Part shown: positions 7,586-16,782 of the stretch, piece by piece
Layout of the letters: each line of letters begins with the position of its first letter
Position numbering within the stretch: the first letter of the stretch is position 1
From: Caldicellulosiruptor obsidiansis OB47
Lineage (GTDB): Bacteria; Bacillota; Thermoanaerobacteria; Caldicellulosiruptorales; Caldicellulosiruptoraceae
Length of the DNA: 64,000 bases
Direction: 5' to 3'
NCBI RefSeq assembly: GCF_000145215.1
Contig: NC_014392.1
Coordinates: forward strand, 1,310,001 to 1,374,000
Notes under the pieces: generated by a model
What the model was told of the DNA's origin: nothing
Seen by the model: only the letters and a program-made list of their open reading frames with translations
Databases searched by the model: none
Program-made: the position numbers and the translations under genes

Positions 7586-8218
7586 TTATTTCAATTTAAA
7601 CCCAACTACTTTACACTCATAACAGTCATAACCTATATCTTCGTATCTATTTACTATTTCTCCTTTTGCGTTATATAAGATTAAGTCTTTTAGCTTTTTA
7701 TAACCGTCTACAATAATAATATATCCTTTGTCACCTTTTACATTTTCTATTAGTTTTGTCCCATTTTCAAATTCAAATACCATTTTAGTGTAATTAGTAG
7801 GCTTTCGTGCGCCTGTTGTTGGTATCCATGTAGAGGTATTTAAGTTACAAAAATAAATGCTTTTTCCTTTATATTTAACTCGATTTACTCCAAATCCCAT
7901 ACTCATTGCTGGATACCCAGCAGATGCATACCATAACGCTTTATTGTTTTCAACCAAACATAACAAATATTGGGGTGAATTATCGGTAGTCATATAAAAT
8001 AAAAATAGATACCAATTATCATGTTTTTTATATTTAAGTACATTAAAATTCTTATTTTTAACCATATAAAAAGCATCTGACAATGCTGAAACAGCTATTT
8101 TTTGAACTTTAGTGTATTCATCTTCTTTTTTTGTAAAATCCTTTCTTGTGCACCCGCTTATATTTAGCATCATTAGTGTGAATAATAAAATATATGGAAT
8201 AACTTTTTTTATCTTCAA
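7586..8218 (-). CDS. Lipoprotein of unknown function
   Basis: The 210-residue product begins with a lipoprotein signal peptide and lipobox (LNISGC, cysteine at about residue 23). The mature part has aromatic beta-strand-like stretches (YLFLFYMTTD, KSIYFCNLN, GYIIIVDGY), and I recognise no family. It is the last gene of the blaI-blaR1-amidase operon, about 160 bases after the amidase stop, with an inverted repeat between. It is probably a surface-anchored partner or effector of that operon. The gene reads intact. Confidence 0.65.
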   Translation of the reverse strand: MKIKKVIPYILLFTLMMLNISGCTRKDFTKKEDEYTKVQKIAVSALSDAFYMVKNKNFNVLKYKKHDNWYLFLFYMTTDNSPQYLLCLVENNKALWYASAGYPAMSMGFGVNRVKYKGKSIYFCNLNTSTWIPTTGARKPTNYTKMVFEFENGTKLIENVKGDKGYIIIVDGYKKLKDLILYNAKGEIVNRYEDIGYDCYECKVVGFKLK

Positions 8219-8264
8219 TGTAATTCGCCTCCCGTTTTATAATTTTTTAATAACAACAATAAGG

Positions 8265-8333
8265 GCACACCTTCAGAAAAAACATTAAGAATATTAAGGA
8301 AATATTTATTTAATTCAATTTCTGAAGGTGTGC
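8265..8333. repeat. Perfect 15-bp inverted repeat between amidase and lipoprotein genes
   Basis: GCACACCTTCAGAAA (8265-8279) and its exact complement (8319-8333) enclose 39 AT-rich bases. No strong T-run follows on either strand, so it is not a textbook terminator; a processing site, attenuator or small mobile remnant are options. Confidence 0.5.
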
Positions 8334-8377
8334 AATCTTTGAAGATAGTGGGAAATAAGATTGTATTTGTTGTATTC

Positions 8378-9541
8378 TTATTCTATTTCTCTAAAATAAT
8401 ATGGATTGAAAAATCTTTTTGCTCCTGTATATTCTTGATAATAACGATAGATATTCGGTGTATGTTGAGCAAATTTCAAGGTAACTTTATCTACGAGAAT
8501 TACTGTATGATCAAATCTTCCGTCATTAGAAAAATCAATTTGCATTATTCCACCATTATCTAATGAATTTATACTATCTACTACAACAACGCGTGGACCA
8601 GGTGTGTCAATAGATTTATAGCTTGTCATATAACTCCAGAAAGCTTCAACATTCTCCCAATTTCGTGAGCCTCCACCAGGACCAGCATACCACCCTTTTT
8701 CATATGAACCAGGAACCATCATCACCTTATTTAATATATCATTCGTAGTATCATTTGCTCCAAATCCGTACCATAAAACTTGAGATGCAAAGTTTGTGCA
8801 ATCTCCTCCTCCAGCGGTTGCATCATAAAACTTGGTATTACGGTTATATACGTATTTCTTTGCATATTCAACAGCTCTTGATGTACTATAATAATGATTT
8901 ACTGCTGGCAAACTAAGAATACCAACATTACTTTTCAATTCAACATCACTGAAGTTTTTATATACTTTCTTCGAATCTGGAGAAAATTCCTGTTCAATCA
9001 TTTCAGCTAATTCTTTCGGTTGAAATTCTCTTATTAATTTTTCTTTTGAAATTTCATAGAAACTTAGATCTTCATAATCATGTTCTGTAATTTTCCAGCT
9101 ATTTTCCATTTTTATTAACTTAAATATATTTTCGCCACCACAAATAAAAGGTAGATACGCATTCTGTCCATCTAATTTTATTTCTAATATGACGCTTGCT
9201 TGATTACCATTTATATCAATAGCTTTGTAATTGAACTCTAATGGAAATCTTCTCTTTTCAATGTAACAATAACCTTTTTGATAAATATACTTTCTTCTTG
9301 CTGTTAAATTTTTCAGAGCTATTACTTTGTTTTGATTTTGTATTTTAGTCATATCAAGGTAAGGAATTATATCTTTATATTCCATTTGTAAATATGCATC
9401 GTACTGAGTGTTGTAAAAAGATTCAATAATGTTTTTAATACTTTCTTCTTCAGTGTTTTTATAAAAATATGAATTTGCATAAGCAATGGAATTTGGTATT
9501 ATTAGAATTAAACATAACAAAAACAATACAATTTTTCTCAT
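8378..9541 (-). CDS. Secreted Amidase_6-type protein with a BlaR1-shared N-terminal domain
   Basis: The start at 9541 has AAAGGGG 9 bases upstream; an upstream in-frame ATG lies before that site. The 387-residue product has a signal peptide (residues 1-22), a domain at about 34-165 that closely matches the C-terminal sensor of the BlaR1-like protein encoded upstream, a linker, and a C-terminal putative amidase domain (about 215-385). The amidase domain shows GGGDCTNFASQ with the likely nucleophile Cys248 and a later FDHTVILV with His345, as in the Amidase_6/CHAP-like group that cuts amide bonds in peptidoglycan or peptides. It is the third gene of the operon. The cell wall is the probable target, by inference. 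Confidence 0.8.
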   Translation of the reverse strand: MRKIVLFLLCLILIIPNSIAYANSYFYKNTEEESIKNIIESFYNTQYDAYLQMEYKDIIPYLDMTKIQNQNKVIALKNLTARRKYIYQKGYCYIEKRRFPLEFNYKAIDINGNQASVILEIKLDGQNAYLPFICGGENIFKLIKMENSWKITEHDYEDLSFYEISKEKLIREFQPKELAEMIEQEFSPDSKKVYKNFSDVELKSNVGILSLPAVNHYYSTSRAVEYAKKYVYNRNTKFYDATAGGGDCTNFASQVLWYGFGANDTTNDILNKVMMVPGSYEKGWYAGPGGGSRNWENVEAFWSYMTSYKSIDTPGPRVVVVDSINSLDNGGIMQIDFSNDGRFDHTVILVDKVTLKFAQHTPNIYRYYQEYTGAKRFFNPYYFREIE

Positions 9542-9699
9542 TTGAGATATCCCCTTTCTTTTAGTTTTCATATGGTTTTCAGATTAAATTAAATAAATAA
9601 ATTTTTTGAAACTATTATCTTCTGTTTAATCAGGAACTATTGAAAATAAGAAGTACGACATAACTTTCCGCCTCCATTTTTCTAGTATCATACAAATTA

Positions 9700-11259
9700 T
9701 TACTTAATTCCAAAATCCCTATCTATTTGCTTTTTTATTTGTTCGTAATCAGGTTCTGGTAACTTTTGGTCAGTAGAGAATTCATAGAACATTAAGGCCC
9801 ATTTATCATAGATATGCTTTGTAATTTTCCATGTCCCCTCCTGCTTTTCTAATTCAAAAATATTTTCTCCATATGAAATAAATGATGGATATGCCTCTTT
9901 TAGTTTTATCTCTAAGTCAATAACTACTTTGGCTTTGTTGCCATAAAGCTCTATGTTCTTATAATGAAGTTCATATGGAAAATGTCTCTTCTCAACATAA
10001 CAGTACCTTTTTTCGTCTGTATATTTTCTTCTAAATACTAACATTTTTAATGCAACAACCTTATTATGATTTTGTATCTTTGACATATCCAAGTACGGTG
10101 TTATATCTATGTACTCCATTTGAAGATAAGCTTTGTACTGTGTTTCATAAAATCCTTCTATAGTTGATTTGATTGCTTCTATTTCATCGCTATCAAAAAT
10201 CAAAATATCTTTTGCCAAAATTTGAACAAACGCACTTAAGAATATTGTTGTTGATACTAACACCACAACAAAAACCTTTGCACCTTTGCTCATTTTCTTT
10301 GACTCCAAACTCATAATAAACCTAAATCTCTCAACAATGCTTTCTTTTCTACCTACCAGACCAAATGCCGCGTCTGCTCCACTGCCTATACTCACCAAAA
10401 GTGTGTTATAAAGTACCTCTGCATACCTTCTTTTGCCATCCTTCTTAAGCTTTCTTATTACTTCTTCGTCACATGAATATTCGCATTCTCTATTTAGCTT
10501 TAAAACAGCAAAGTATACTAAGGGGTTAAACCAATGAAGTGCATTTATTAATTTGCTTAGCCATTTAACAAGTACATCTTTTCTCTTGAAGTGTACAAGT
10601 TCATGTCTTATGATTAATCTTAAATCTTCTCTTACTATGTCCTTTGTAGGTATTACTAAGATCGGAGTAATTATTCCGATTAGCATAGGTGTTTGTATAA
10701 TATCACTTTCTAATATTTTTATTTTTTTAGGAATTTTTCTTAGATTGTAATACCTTTCAATCATTCTCCTGCAATATTCATTTGAACATTTTCGTGAACT
10801 TCTTATCAGTATCATTTTAAACCAAATATACCTTATCAAAAACCATGCAAAAAATACTATGGCCCCTACAAGCCAGACATAAACCATAACTTTTCCTAAT
10901 GTTTCAGGATTAAAATATCGAAGATTTTTAGAAGGCAGGGCAGTTAAAGCCCCACCTTGTGCTGTATTCCCTGTTAGTTGCAAGTTCAATGAACTACTGT
11001 TACTGAGTTTTAATGTCATATAACTGCTGTTGCCTAATATAATACTCTGATTTAGTACTCTACTATCTTTCTTACTAAATTTAATCAATACATTCCATGG
11101 AATGGTAAAACAAAAAAGCCCTATCATCCAAATATAATACCTTGCCCTTGCGCTCAAATGCTCTTTAAAGATTTTGCTCAAAATAGCAAATATCAAAACA
11201 GCTATGCTACCACCTACTGTCATTACTGAAATCCATTTGAATATAACTTCTATATTCAT
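9700..11259 (-). CDS. BlaR1-like M56 membrane metalloprotease with an unusual sensor domain
   Basis: The 519-residue protein has N-terminal membrane helices (about 10-30, 42-58 and 124-150) and the M56 zinc-protease motif HELVH at 219-223 with the downstream acidic helix NRECEYSCDE (257-266). A last membrane helix lies at about 328-348, followed by an exported C-terminal domain (356-519). In classical BlaR1/MecR1 that last domain is a penicillin-binding sensor; here there is no SxxK motif, and the domain instead matches the N-terminal domain of the neighbouring amidase. By family analogy, ligand binding outside triggers the protease, which ends repression by BlaI. It starts 7 bases after blaI; the last codons of blaI (GAGGAG) act as its ribosome site. 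Confidence 0.85.
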   Translation of the reverse strand: MNIEVIFKWISVMTVGGSIAVLIFAILSKIFKEHLSARARYYIWMIGLFCFTIPWNVLIKFSKKDSRVLNQSIILGNSSYMTLKLSNSSSLNLQLTGNTAQGGALTALPSKNLRYFNPETLGKVMVYVWLVGAIVFFAWFLIRYIWFKMILIRSSRKCSNEYCRRMIERYYNLRKIPKKIKILESDIIQTPMLIGIITPILVIPTKDIVREDLRLIIRHELVHFKRKDVLVKWLSKLINALHWFNPLVYFAVLKLNRECEYSCDEEVIRKLKKDGKRRYAEVLYNTLLVSIGSGADAAFGLVGRKESIVERFRFIMSLESKKMSKGAKVFVVVLVSTTIFLSAFVQILAKDILIFDSDEIEAIKSTIEGFYETQYKAYLQMEYIDITPYLDMSKIQNHNKVVALKMLVFRRKYTDEKRYCYVEKRHFPYELHYKNIELYGNKAKVVIDLEIKLKEAYPSFISYGENIFELEKQEGTWKITKHIYDKWALMFYEFSTDQKLPEPDYEQIKKQIDRDFGIK

Positions 11260-11266
11260 CTCATCT

Positions 11267-11647
11267 CTACTCCTCTTTTCCTAATAACTTCTTAATCTCC
11301 TCAAGCTCTTCTTTTTTTAAGTTTCCACTTTCAACTAATGCTGCTATTAAATCTTTTACAGAGCCATTAAATAGCTTATTCAATACCCTTGTTGTTTCTC
11401 TCTTTGCGTATTCCTCTTTGCTAATAGAAGGACTGTAGTAGTAAAGTTTATTTTTTTTCTCTTGCTTTATTACTTTCTTTTTTACAAGCCTGTCAATCAA
11501 GGTGTATATGGTTGACTTTTCCCATTTGATGTCTTTTTCTTTTAACCTTTGCACTATCTCTGGTGCACTCAACGCTTTCCCTTCTTCCCACAAAACTTTC
11601 ATAACCTCTAACTCAGCTTCTGATGGCTTTAATAAATCTTTGTTCAT
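11267..11647 (-). CDS. blaI: BlaI/MecI/CopY-family transcriptional repressor
   Basis: This 126-residue winged-helix repressor shows KPSEAELEVMKVLWEEG at the N-terminus, the recognition region KWEKSTIYTLIDRLVKK and a C-terminal dimer segment. The start at 11647 was chosen because AAAAGGAGAG lies 9 bases upstream; a longer frame would run into the operators. It binds DNA as a dimer and is normally inactivated through the M56 protease encoded next to it. It probably represses its own operon through the palindromes at 11662-11702. Pieces of duplicate blaI genes survive at 15297-15347 and 19099-19170. The gene symbol denotes the family; resistance to beta-lactams is not implied. Confidence 0.88.
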   Translation of the reverse strand: MNKDLLKPSEAELEVMKVLWEEGKALSAPEIVQRLKEKDIKWEKSTIYTLIDRLVKKKVIKQEKKNKLYYYSPSISKEEYAKRETTRVLNKLFNGSVKDLIAALVESGNLKKEELEEIKKLLGKEE

Positions 11648-11661
11648 TTGCTTCACTCTCC

Positions 11662-11715
11662 TTTTACAATTATGATTACACATATATTTTACAATAGTAA
11701 AAACCAATTTGTAAA
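11662..11715 (-). promoter_or_regulatory. blaI promoter with paired operators (copy A)
   Basis: On the minus strand TTTACA (11710-11715) and TAAAAT (11686-11691) are 18 bases apart. The palindrome with TTTTAC and GTAAAA arms (11687-11702) covers the -10, and a second, imperfect one (TTTTACAAT and GATTACA, 11662-11680) lies between -10 and the ribosome site. Two adjacent dyads are the usual BlaI/MecI arrangement. The same module recurs at 15379-15423 and 19188-19239. Confidence 0.65.
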
Positions 11716-11892
11716 GAGGTATTTGAAAGATTTTTGCTTTCTAAATTGCTATAAAAAATGCAACACTTTTTAGATAAAGCTGGAAATTACAATCTGATTA
11801 GAATAACACCTGTGTATCTTGATTGTATTTCATATTAGTAAATGAACAAAAAGTCAAGTATAATATACATGAATTAAAAATATTTTTACAAT

Positions 11893-13667
11893 TTATGGAT
11901 TAACTTTTAAAACTCTCTTACCGTTTATAGGATTATAATAATACTGCAAAAAATTATTGGTATCTATGATGCGAAGAAGACCATTAACAAAATCTACTTT
12001 ACAATTTTTAAAAGGCAATCTAATATTAACAAAAACTGTTCCAAATGCATCAACTATAGTGATAGTATCTTCTGAGGAGTAAAAGGCTGCAAGACCTCCA
12101 CTACCTCTACTACTTATCCAATTAAGAATCTTGGAATTTTTACGCTGAATCACCACTTTTTTTAAATTTGTAACGATAAATCTTTCATCGTTATTTGCCC
12201 ATACCTGATAAAATCCATTACCTAAATCAACGATATTTTTACCCAATGCTACGGTGTTTCCATTTGCATCAAGAAGCTTCTTGCTCTTCCAATCAGTAGT
12301 ATCTGTTACAATAAACCAGCCATCTTCTGTTAATGTTGATTGTGGAACTTTAAAATAAGCATCCGTCTTGGCATTATATCCTATGTCCTGTCCATTCTTA
12401 GATGACAGCAATCCACTTTCACCAATAAAATATCGCACATTATATTTCTTTTCATCTATCTTGAACAACCTTAATACTTTTCCTGTTTTATTTATCAAAT
12501 AATAATTCTCTTTCTTTTTTACAACTGCTTTCCCTCCATGAAATGCATATGCTCTATCATAGTAAAAATTTATCATCTTCTTGCCATCAAAAGAATAATA
12601 ACCATAAAGATTTGTTTTGTCATCTTTTATTGGCAACATATAATCACCTTGAGGATAAATAAGGACAGTACTTACCGCATCTGTGTCGGAGGACAGTTTT
12701 TTCTTTTGTGGCAATAAATAAATTCCATTGTCTACAATGGCCAACTTTCCATATAATCCTACAATACGTTGGAATTTAAAATAGATTTTACCAGACTTAT
12801 CAAAAACCATATACGAATCCTTAAGATAAAGGGGACTCTGAGCAGTAGCATACCCTTGCATATTAAACCCTGAGGGTTCATGAAATTTTGGCTGTATCCT
12901 CCAATTCCCTTTTGAATCTATATAACCCCAGAGAACATCAGAATTTGCTACATTATTTACAAAAGGATATGGATAGAAAGTTTCTTCTGAAATGGGATTG
13001 CCTCTTTCACCAATAGCAGCACTGTATAATCTTAGTATTGTTATAATTGCTTCTTCACGGGTCAGTTTTCTGTTTGGCTCAATACATCCGTTGCTATCAA
13101 TATTAAAAACACCTATTCGATACAGGTAATTTACTGCCTCTCTTGCCCATGAGAAAATGTAAATACCATCTGAGAAGTCTTGAGGAAAAATTTCATCCTC
13201 ATTAGGCCATTTCATTTGCAGTTTAAAATATTGTTTTATTTGTGGCATTCTTTTGGAAATAGTAACAATAGAAAAAAGCATTTTAGCAGATTCTTGTCTT
13301 GTAACAGTAGCATTTGGATAGAACATTCCTTTTTCTTTAGCATCTACTATTCCGAGAGTTGCTAATACTCTTACTTCATGGTCATCGGTATCAGAAAAAG
13401 TTAATTGAGAACTTGACTTTGATATTTGGTTAAGGTCAAGACCAAAAGAACGTAATAGGCATCCTATCAGGTGACAAAATTCGAGCCGAGTTATGGGTTT
13501 TTGGTAGTTTCCTCTTAACTCTTCCGGAACAAGTTCTAAGGATATTGCTCTGACAACTTCGTTTTGTGTTACATTATAATTAGAATTTGTAGCTTCAGTA
13601 CAAAAGATTAAAAAACAAAAATAGCTAATATTACGGTAGTTTTTATGGTTTTAATTTTCTTCATCAT
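11893..13667 (-). pseudogene. S-layer-homology plus WG-repeat surface protein, frameshifted in its signal peptide
   Basis: An ATG at 13667 with GGAAGGGG upstream starts a signal peptide (MMKKIKTIKTTVILAI), but the frame hits TAA within the hydrophobic core. One extra T in the T6 run (13610-13615) would continue it without further breaks to 11893, giving about 590 residues. As it stands, an internal start such as the methionine at 13326 would give about 477 residues without export signal. The restored protein has SLH domains (SRxEFxxLI- and TRQESAKML-type motifs, and LTREEAIITILRL) that anchor to cell-wall polymer. WG-type repeats follow (WGYIDSKGNWRIQPKF, YGYYSFDGKKMI). It is the second gene after promoter copy B. 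Confidence 0.75.
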
Positions 13668-13707
13668 TATTGCCCCTTCCATTCTTTAATTTAAAATTTT
13701 TGAAAAG

Positions 13708-14718
13708 TCACTTTGTTTTGAACATTATTTCAACATCACCATATGAGCCCCCAGGTAATACAAACCAAAAAGAATTTCCTCCTATTAACTCAAAAGAAAA
13801 TGGGTTTGATTTTGAAGCAGTAAATGTCTGCCATATTCCGTTAATTTTCATAGTGTATTTTTGTACTATATCTACTTGCTGAGGTGTAACTGCAACATAT
13901 TTTGCATCGGCTACAGGATAATAAAAAGTATATACAATTCCGTAGTCTCCAAGATTACCGTTCTTCGGAAATGGTAATGTATATATTGGACTTTCAAATT
14001 CATCTATATTATATCTATCCACTACTTGATTGTTTTCAATTTTACCCAATGCAAAACGCACGGTATTATTCCCAATAGGTAATTCGACGTGACGTCTAAT
14101 ATGTTGGTAAAGACCTGTCTGGGACAAACTGTTATTATAAGGTTGACCAATAGCTGATTCTATTTTTTGAACATCTTCTGCAGAAATTAAATTTGTCCAA
14201 CCCGCATATTTTTCCCAATTAGTCTGATCCTTAACACAATAAACTTTTATAAATAAATTTTCGCCTGAGTTTACCTTAAAGCAGATTCGCCCATTTACAA
14301 GTGTAGTACCAGACACAAGAGCAGATAATAGATCTGTAAACCCCTGAGTGGGATTACCTGTTGTTCGAGGTGGAATAGTTAGTTGAATGTTGAAATTGCT
14401 TTGCATGAAAGCAGTAGTCATTATAGAACCACAACCACTACCTGTCCGTATGTCTTTCTTAAGAATTTTAATTGATCCGGGTGTCGTTACACTTTCATTT
14501 TTAACTCCAACACCAATATGAACTGCCTGTCCGCTATAATTCCATTCGTAAAATTCACATTCATATATTTTTCCTGCTACTAACGGAATAATTGTAAATG
14601 CACGCCCATATGCTGCAGTATCAAGCAGGTTAGCACCAATGTTTTCCATACCATTAACGTAAATAAACCCCTCTATTGAAGTGCCATCATATTCTTTAGA
14701 TTTTGTAAATATAACCAT
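13708..14718 (-). CDS. Unrecognised 336-residue protein, beta-rich
   Basis: The ATG at 14718 is preceded by AGAAAGAGGG. There is no signal peptide or membrane helix. The sequence is rich in strand-like segments with Asn/Gly/Thr turns (NGRICFKVNSGENLFIKV, GNNTVRFALGK, YGIVYTFYYPVADAKYV), as in adhesin or carbohydrate-binding beta-sandwiches; no family is recognised. It occupies the same place behind the copy-B regulator remnant that the amidase gene has behind the intact blaR1, and shares that gene's upstream sequence. With no export signal, either secretion is non-classical or an N-terminal segment was lost in the duplication. Confidence 0.6.
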   Translation of the reverse strand: MVIFTKSKEYDGTSIEGFIYVNGMENIGANLLDTAAYGRAFTIIPLVAGKIYECEFYEWNYSGQAVHIGVGVKNESVTTPGSIKILKKDIRTGSGCGSIMTTAFMQSNFNIQLTIPPRTTGNPTQGFTDLLSALVSGTTLVNGRICFKVNSGENLFIKVYCVKDQTNWEKYAGWTNLISAEDVQKIESAIGQPYNNSLSQTGLYQHIRRHVELPIGNNTVRFALGKIENNQVVDRYNIDEFESPIYTLPFPKNGNLGDYGIVYTFYYPVADAKYVAVTPQQVDIVQKYTMKINGIWQTFTASKSNPFSFELIGGNSFWFVLPGGSYGDVEIMFKTK

Positions 14719-14870
14719 CTCACAAACCCTCTTTCTTTTAGTTTCTACATAATTTTCAGATTAAATAATAAATTTTTTGAAACTATTATCTTCTGTTTAA
14801 TCAGGAACTATTGAAAATAAGAAGTACGACATAACTTTCCGCCTCCATTTTTCTAGTATCATACAAATTA

Positions 14871-15290
14871 TTACTTAATTCCAAAATCCCTATCTATTTG
14901 CTTTTTTATTTGTTCGTAATCAGGTTCTGGTAACTTTTGGTCAGTAGAAAATTCATAGAACATTAAGGTCCATTTATCATAGATATGCTTTGTTATTTTC
15001 CATGTCCCCTCCTGCTTTTCTAATTCAAAAATATTTTCTCCATATGAAATAAATGATGGATATGCCTCTTTTAGTTTTATCTCTAAGTCAATAACTACTT
15101 TGGCTTTATTGCCATAAAGCTCTATGTTCTTATAATGAAGTTCATATGGAAAATGTCTCTTCTCAACATAACAGTACCTTTTTTCGTCTGTATATTTTCT
15201 TCTAAATACTAACATTTTTAATGCAACAACCTTATTATGATTTTGTATCTTTGACATATCCAAGTACGGTGTTATATCTATATACTCCAT
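14871..15290 (-). pseudogene. Truncated BlaR1-like sensor domain (copy B)
   Basis: The 139-residue frame equals the last 139 residues of the intact BlaR1-like protein (MEYIDITPYLDM to DFGIK) with about one difference. Membrane helices and the HELVH protease motif are missing. Its ATG is an internal methionine codon of the parent gene and has no good ribosome site, so it is most likely not translated. Confidence 0.85.
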
Positions 15291-15378
15291 TTTTCTCTTG
15301 CTTTGTTGCTTCTTTTTGCAAGCCTGTCAATCAAGGTGTATATTCTTTGTTCATTTGCTTCACTCTCCTTTTACAATT

Positions 15379-15423
15379 GTGATTACATAATATATTTTAC
15401 AATAGTAAAAAGTATTTTGTAAA
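15379..15423 (-). promoter_or_regulatory. blaI-type promoter with operators (copy B)
   Basis: TTTACA (15418-15423), an 18-base spacer and TAAAAT (15394-15399) are kept exactly. The TTTTAC/GTAAAA palindrome and the proximal TTACAATTGTGATTACA dyad also remain. With blaI and blaR1 deleted, transcription would pass directly into the genes at 14718 and 13667. Confidence 0.6.
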
Positions 15424-15483
15424 GAAGGTTTTTTGAAATGATTTTTATTTCTTTTTTTATAACTTAAAAGTAAAAAAATGAGA

Positions 15484-15499
15484 CTGTCCTTTTGGACAG
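15484..15499 (-). terminator. Terminator of the 15550-16782 gene
   Basis: The stem CTGTCC/GGACAG has a four-base loop and, on the minus strand, TCTC then seven T. It lies about 50 bases past the stop. Confidence 0.6.
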
Positions 15500-15549
15500 C
15501 CCCTGTTATCTTAATCAATTGCTATTATCATTTTACAATTGTTGGTTAC

Positions 15550-16782
15550 TCACTTTAAAAATAGATACTCACTATATTTTTCGTTAGTGTTATCTTTAAA
15601 ATAACTTCTTATAAATAAATTAGTAGAAGGAGTTTTAGAATAAAGCATGATATAATTGGAATATCCTTTTTGCAGTTTCAAATATGGAATCTTGTAATAT
15701 TTTAAATCTTTTAATGAAAATATATAAGTACCATCTTTTAAGTAATTGCCATACCAAGACAAATATCCTCCTGAAACATATGGGTCTGCAAATGTAATCA
15801 TATTTGAATTTTTCATAGAATACAATTCAGGGTATACTATTATTTTCCATCTAATTGGTGCTTTTGATATATCACATAAAACTATTTGATCTTGAGAACT
15901 TATACCATTTATATGGCGAAGAGCAATAACATAATTTTTGTAAATCCTTGGTATTACAAGTTCATTATTTGGAGAGATTTTCGTTTTTTTCTTTTTTTCG
16001 ATATTATATAAGTATATTTCTCCACTTTCTATCCTCATTGTATGAGTTTCTTCAATATTTGATATACACCAAACTATATTATCACCGTAAATAGATGGAG
16101 GATATATTAATCTATTTTCTTTTTCAGGTATTTTTTCAATTATAGAATTTTTCTTTGTTTTCATATCAAATAACTTTATAACTAAATAGATAATTCCTTT
16201 TTTATCCTTTTCGTAGTTTAAGTAAACAACTTTGCCATTGTGAGCAAATATATCTCTCCACATCACACTTGCTTTGGCTTTCATATCATCATTAGTTGAA
16301 ATACTTGTTTCATTACATTTATCAATCAAGCAGATAGTATTGGTATTAATATCATATCCATATAACTTCCAATTGCAACTTAGATATGAATATCCCTTTT
16401 TTCTTTCTCCTTCTATCCAATAAAAATATCTTCCATCAAAGTTTTCAGCAATGCTCAGAAAGTTTTTTTCAGTAATTTTGTATATCAACTTTGTATAGTT
16501 TTTCTTAATGTCTTTAATAAAATATGCATCTTCATTGTTAGAAAGTCCCATAAATCTGTTTGAATCAATAGCAATAATCAAATTTTCATCTTTATTCTTT
16601 TTAAATGTTTTCAAAAGGATATTATTAAAATTTCCTTCGTTTTTAGGAAAATATTCAAAAAGATCTTTACAATATACTATTCGCAGTAATGGTTGACTAT
16701 TAATGAATTTAAGAAAAGAAAATAAAATAAAAACAGTTATTAAAATAAATATTTTTTTTGTCGTTTTTGATATATTACACAT
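15550..16782 (-). CDS. Exported protein with beta-propeller-like repeats, function unknown
   Basis: The 410-residue product has an N-terminal signal or anchor (residues 11-29). The rest is built of repeating strand segments, such as RYFYWIEGER, NGKVVYLNYEKD, GDNIVWCIS and GYLSWYGNYLKDGTYIFSL, typical of TolB-like or DUF5050-like extracellular propellers. No catalytic motif is visible. GAGAGGAG precedes the ATG. It is probably the surface cargo of promoter copy C (19210-19239), now separated from it by the IS110 element. Confidence 0.6.
   Translation of the reverse strand: MCNISKTTKKIFILITVFILFSFLKFINSQPLLRIVYCKDLFEYFPKNEGNFNNILLKTFKKNKDENLIIAIDSNRFMGLSNNEDAYFIKDIKKNYTKLIYKITEKNFLSIAENFDGRYFYWIEGERKKGYSYLSCNWKLYGYDINTNTICLIDKCNETSISTNDDMKAKASVMWRDIFAHNGKVVYLNYEKDKKGIIYLVIKLFDMKTKKNSIIEKIPEKENRLIYPPSIYGDNIVWCISNIEETHTMRIESGEIYLYNIEKKKKTKISPNNELVIPRIYKNYVIALRHINGISSQDQIVLCDISKAPIRWKIIVYPELYSMKNSNMITFADPYVSGGYLSWYGNYLKDGTYIFSLKDLKYYKIPYLKLQKGYSNYIMLYSKTPSTNLFIRSYFKDNTNEKYSEYLFLK

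Larger units (their letters stand above)
14735..15440 (-). repeat. Copy B of the blaR1-blaI segment, with two internal deletions
   Basis: 14735-15290 is nearly identical (about 97% by eye) to 9560-10121, the end of blaR1 and the spacer behind it. At 15291 it jumps to a piece of blaI matching 11457-11508, then jumps again to the blaI start and promoter matching 11637-11720. Two deletions therefore removed most of blaR1 and blaI while both ends, including the promoter, survived. The high identity points to a recent duplication. Confidence 0.85.

Noticed and set aside
9700-11647. BlaR1-BlaI pair as a beta-lactam resistance system
   Set aside because: The sensor lacks penicillin-binding motifs and no beta-lactamase gene is present; the downstream amidase lacks any beta-lactamase signature.
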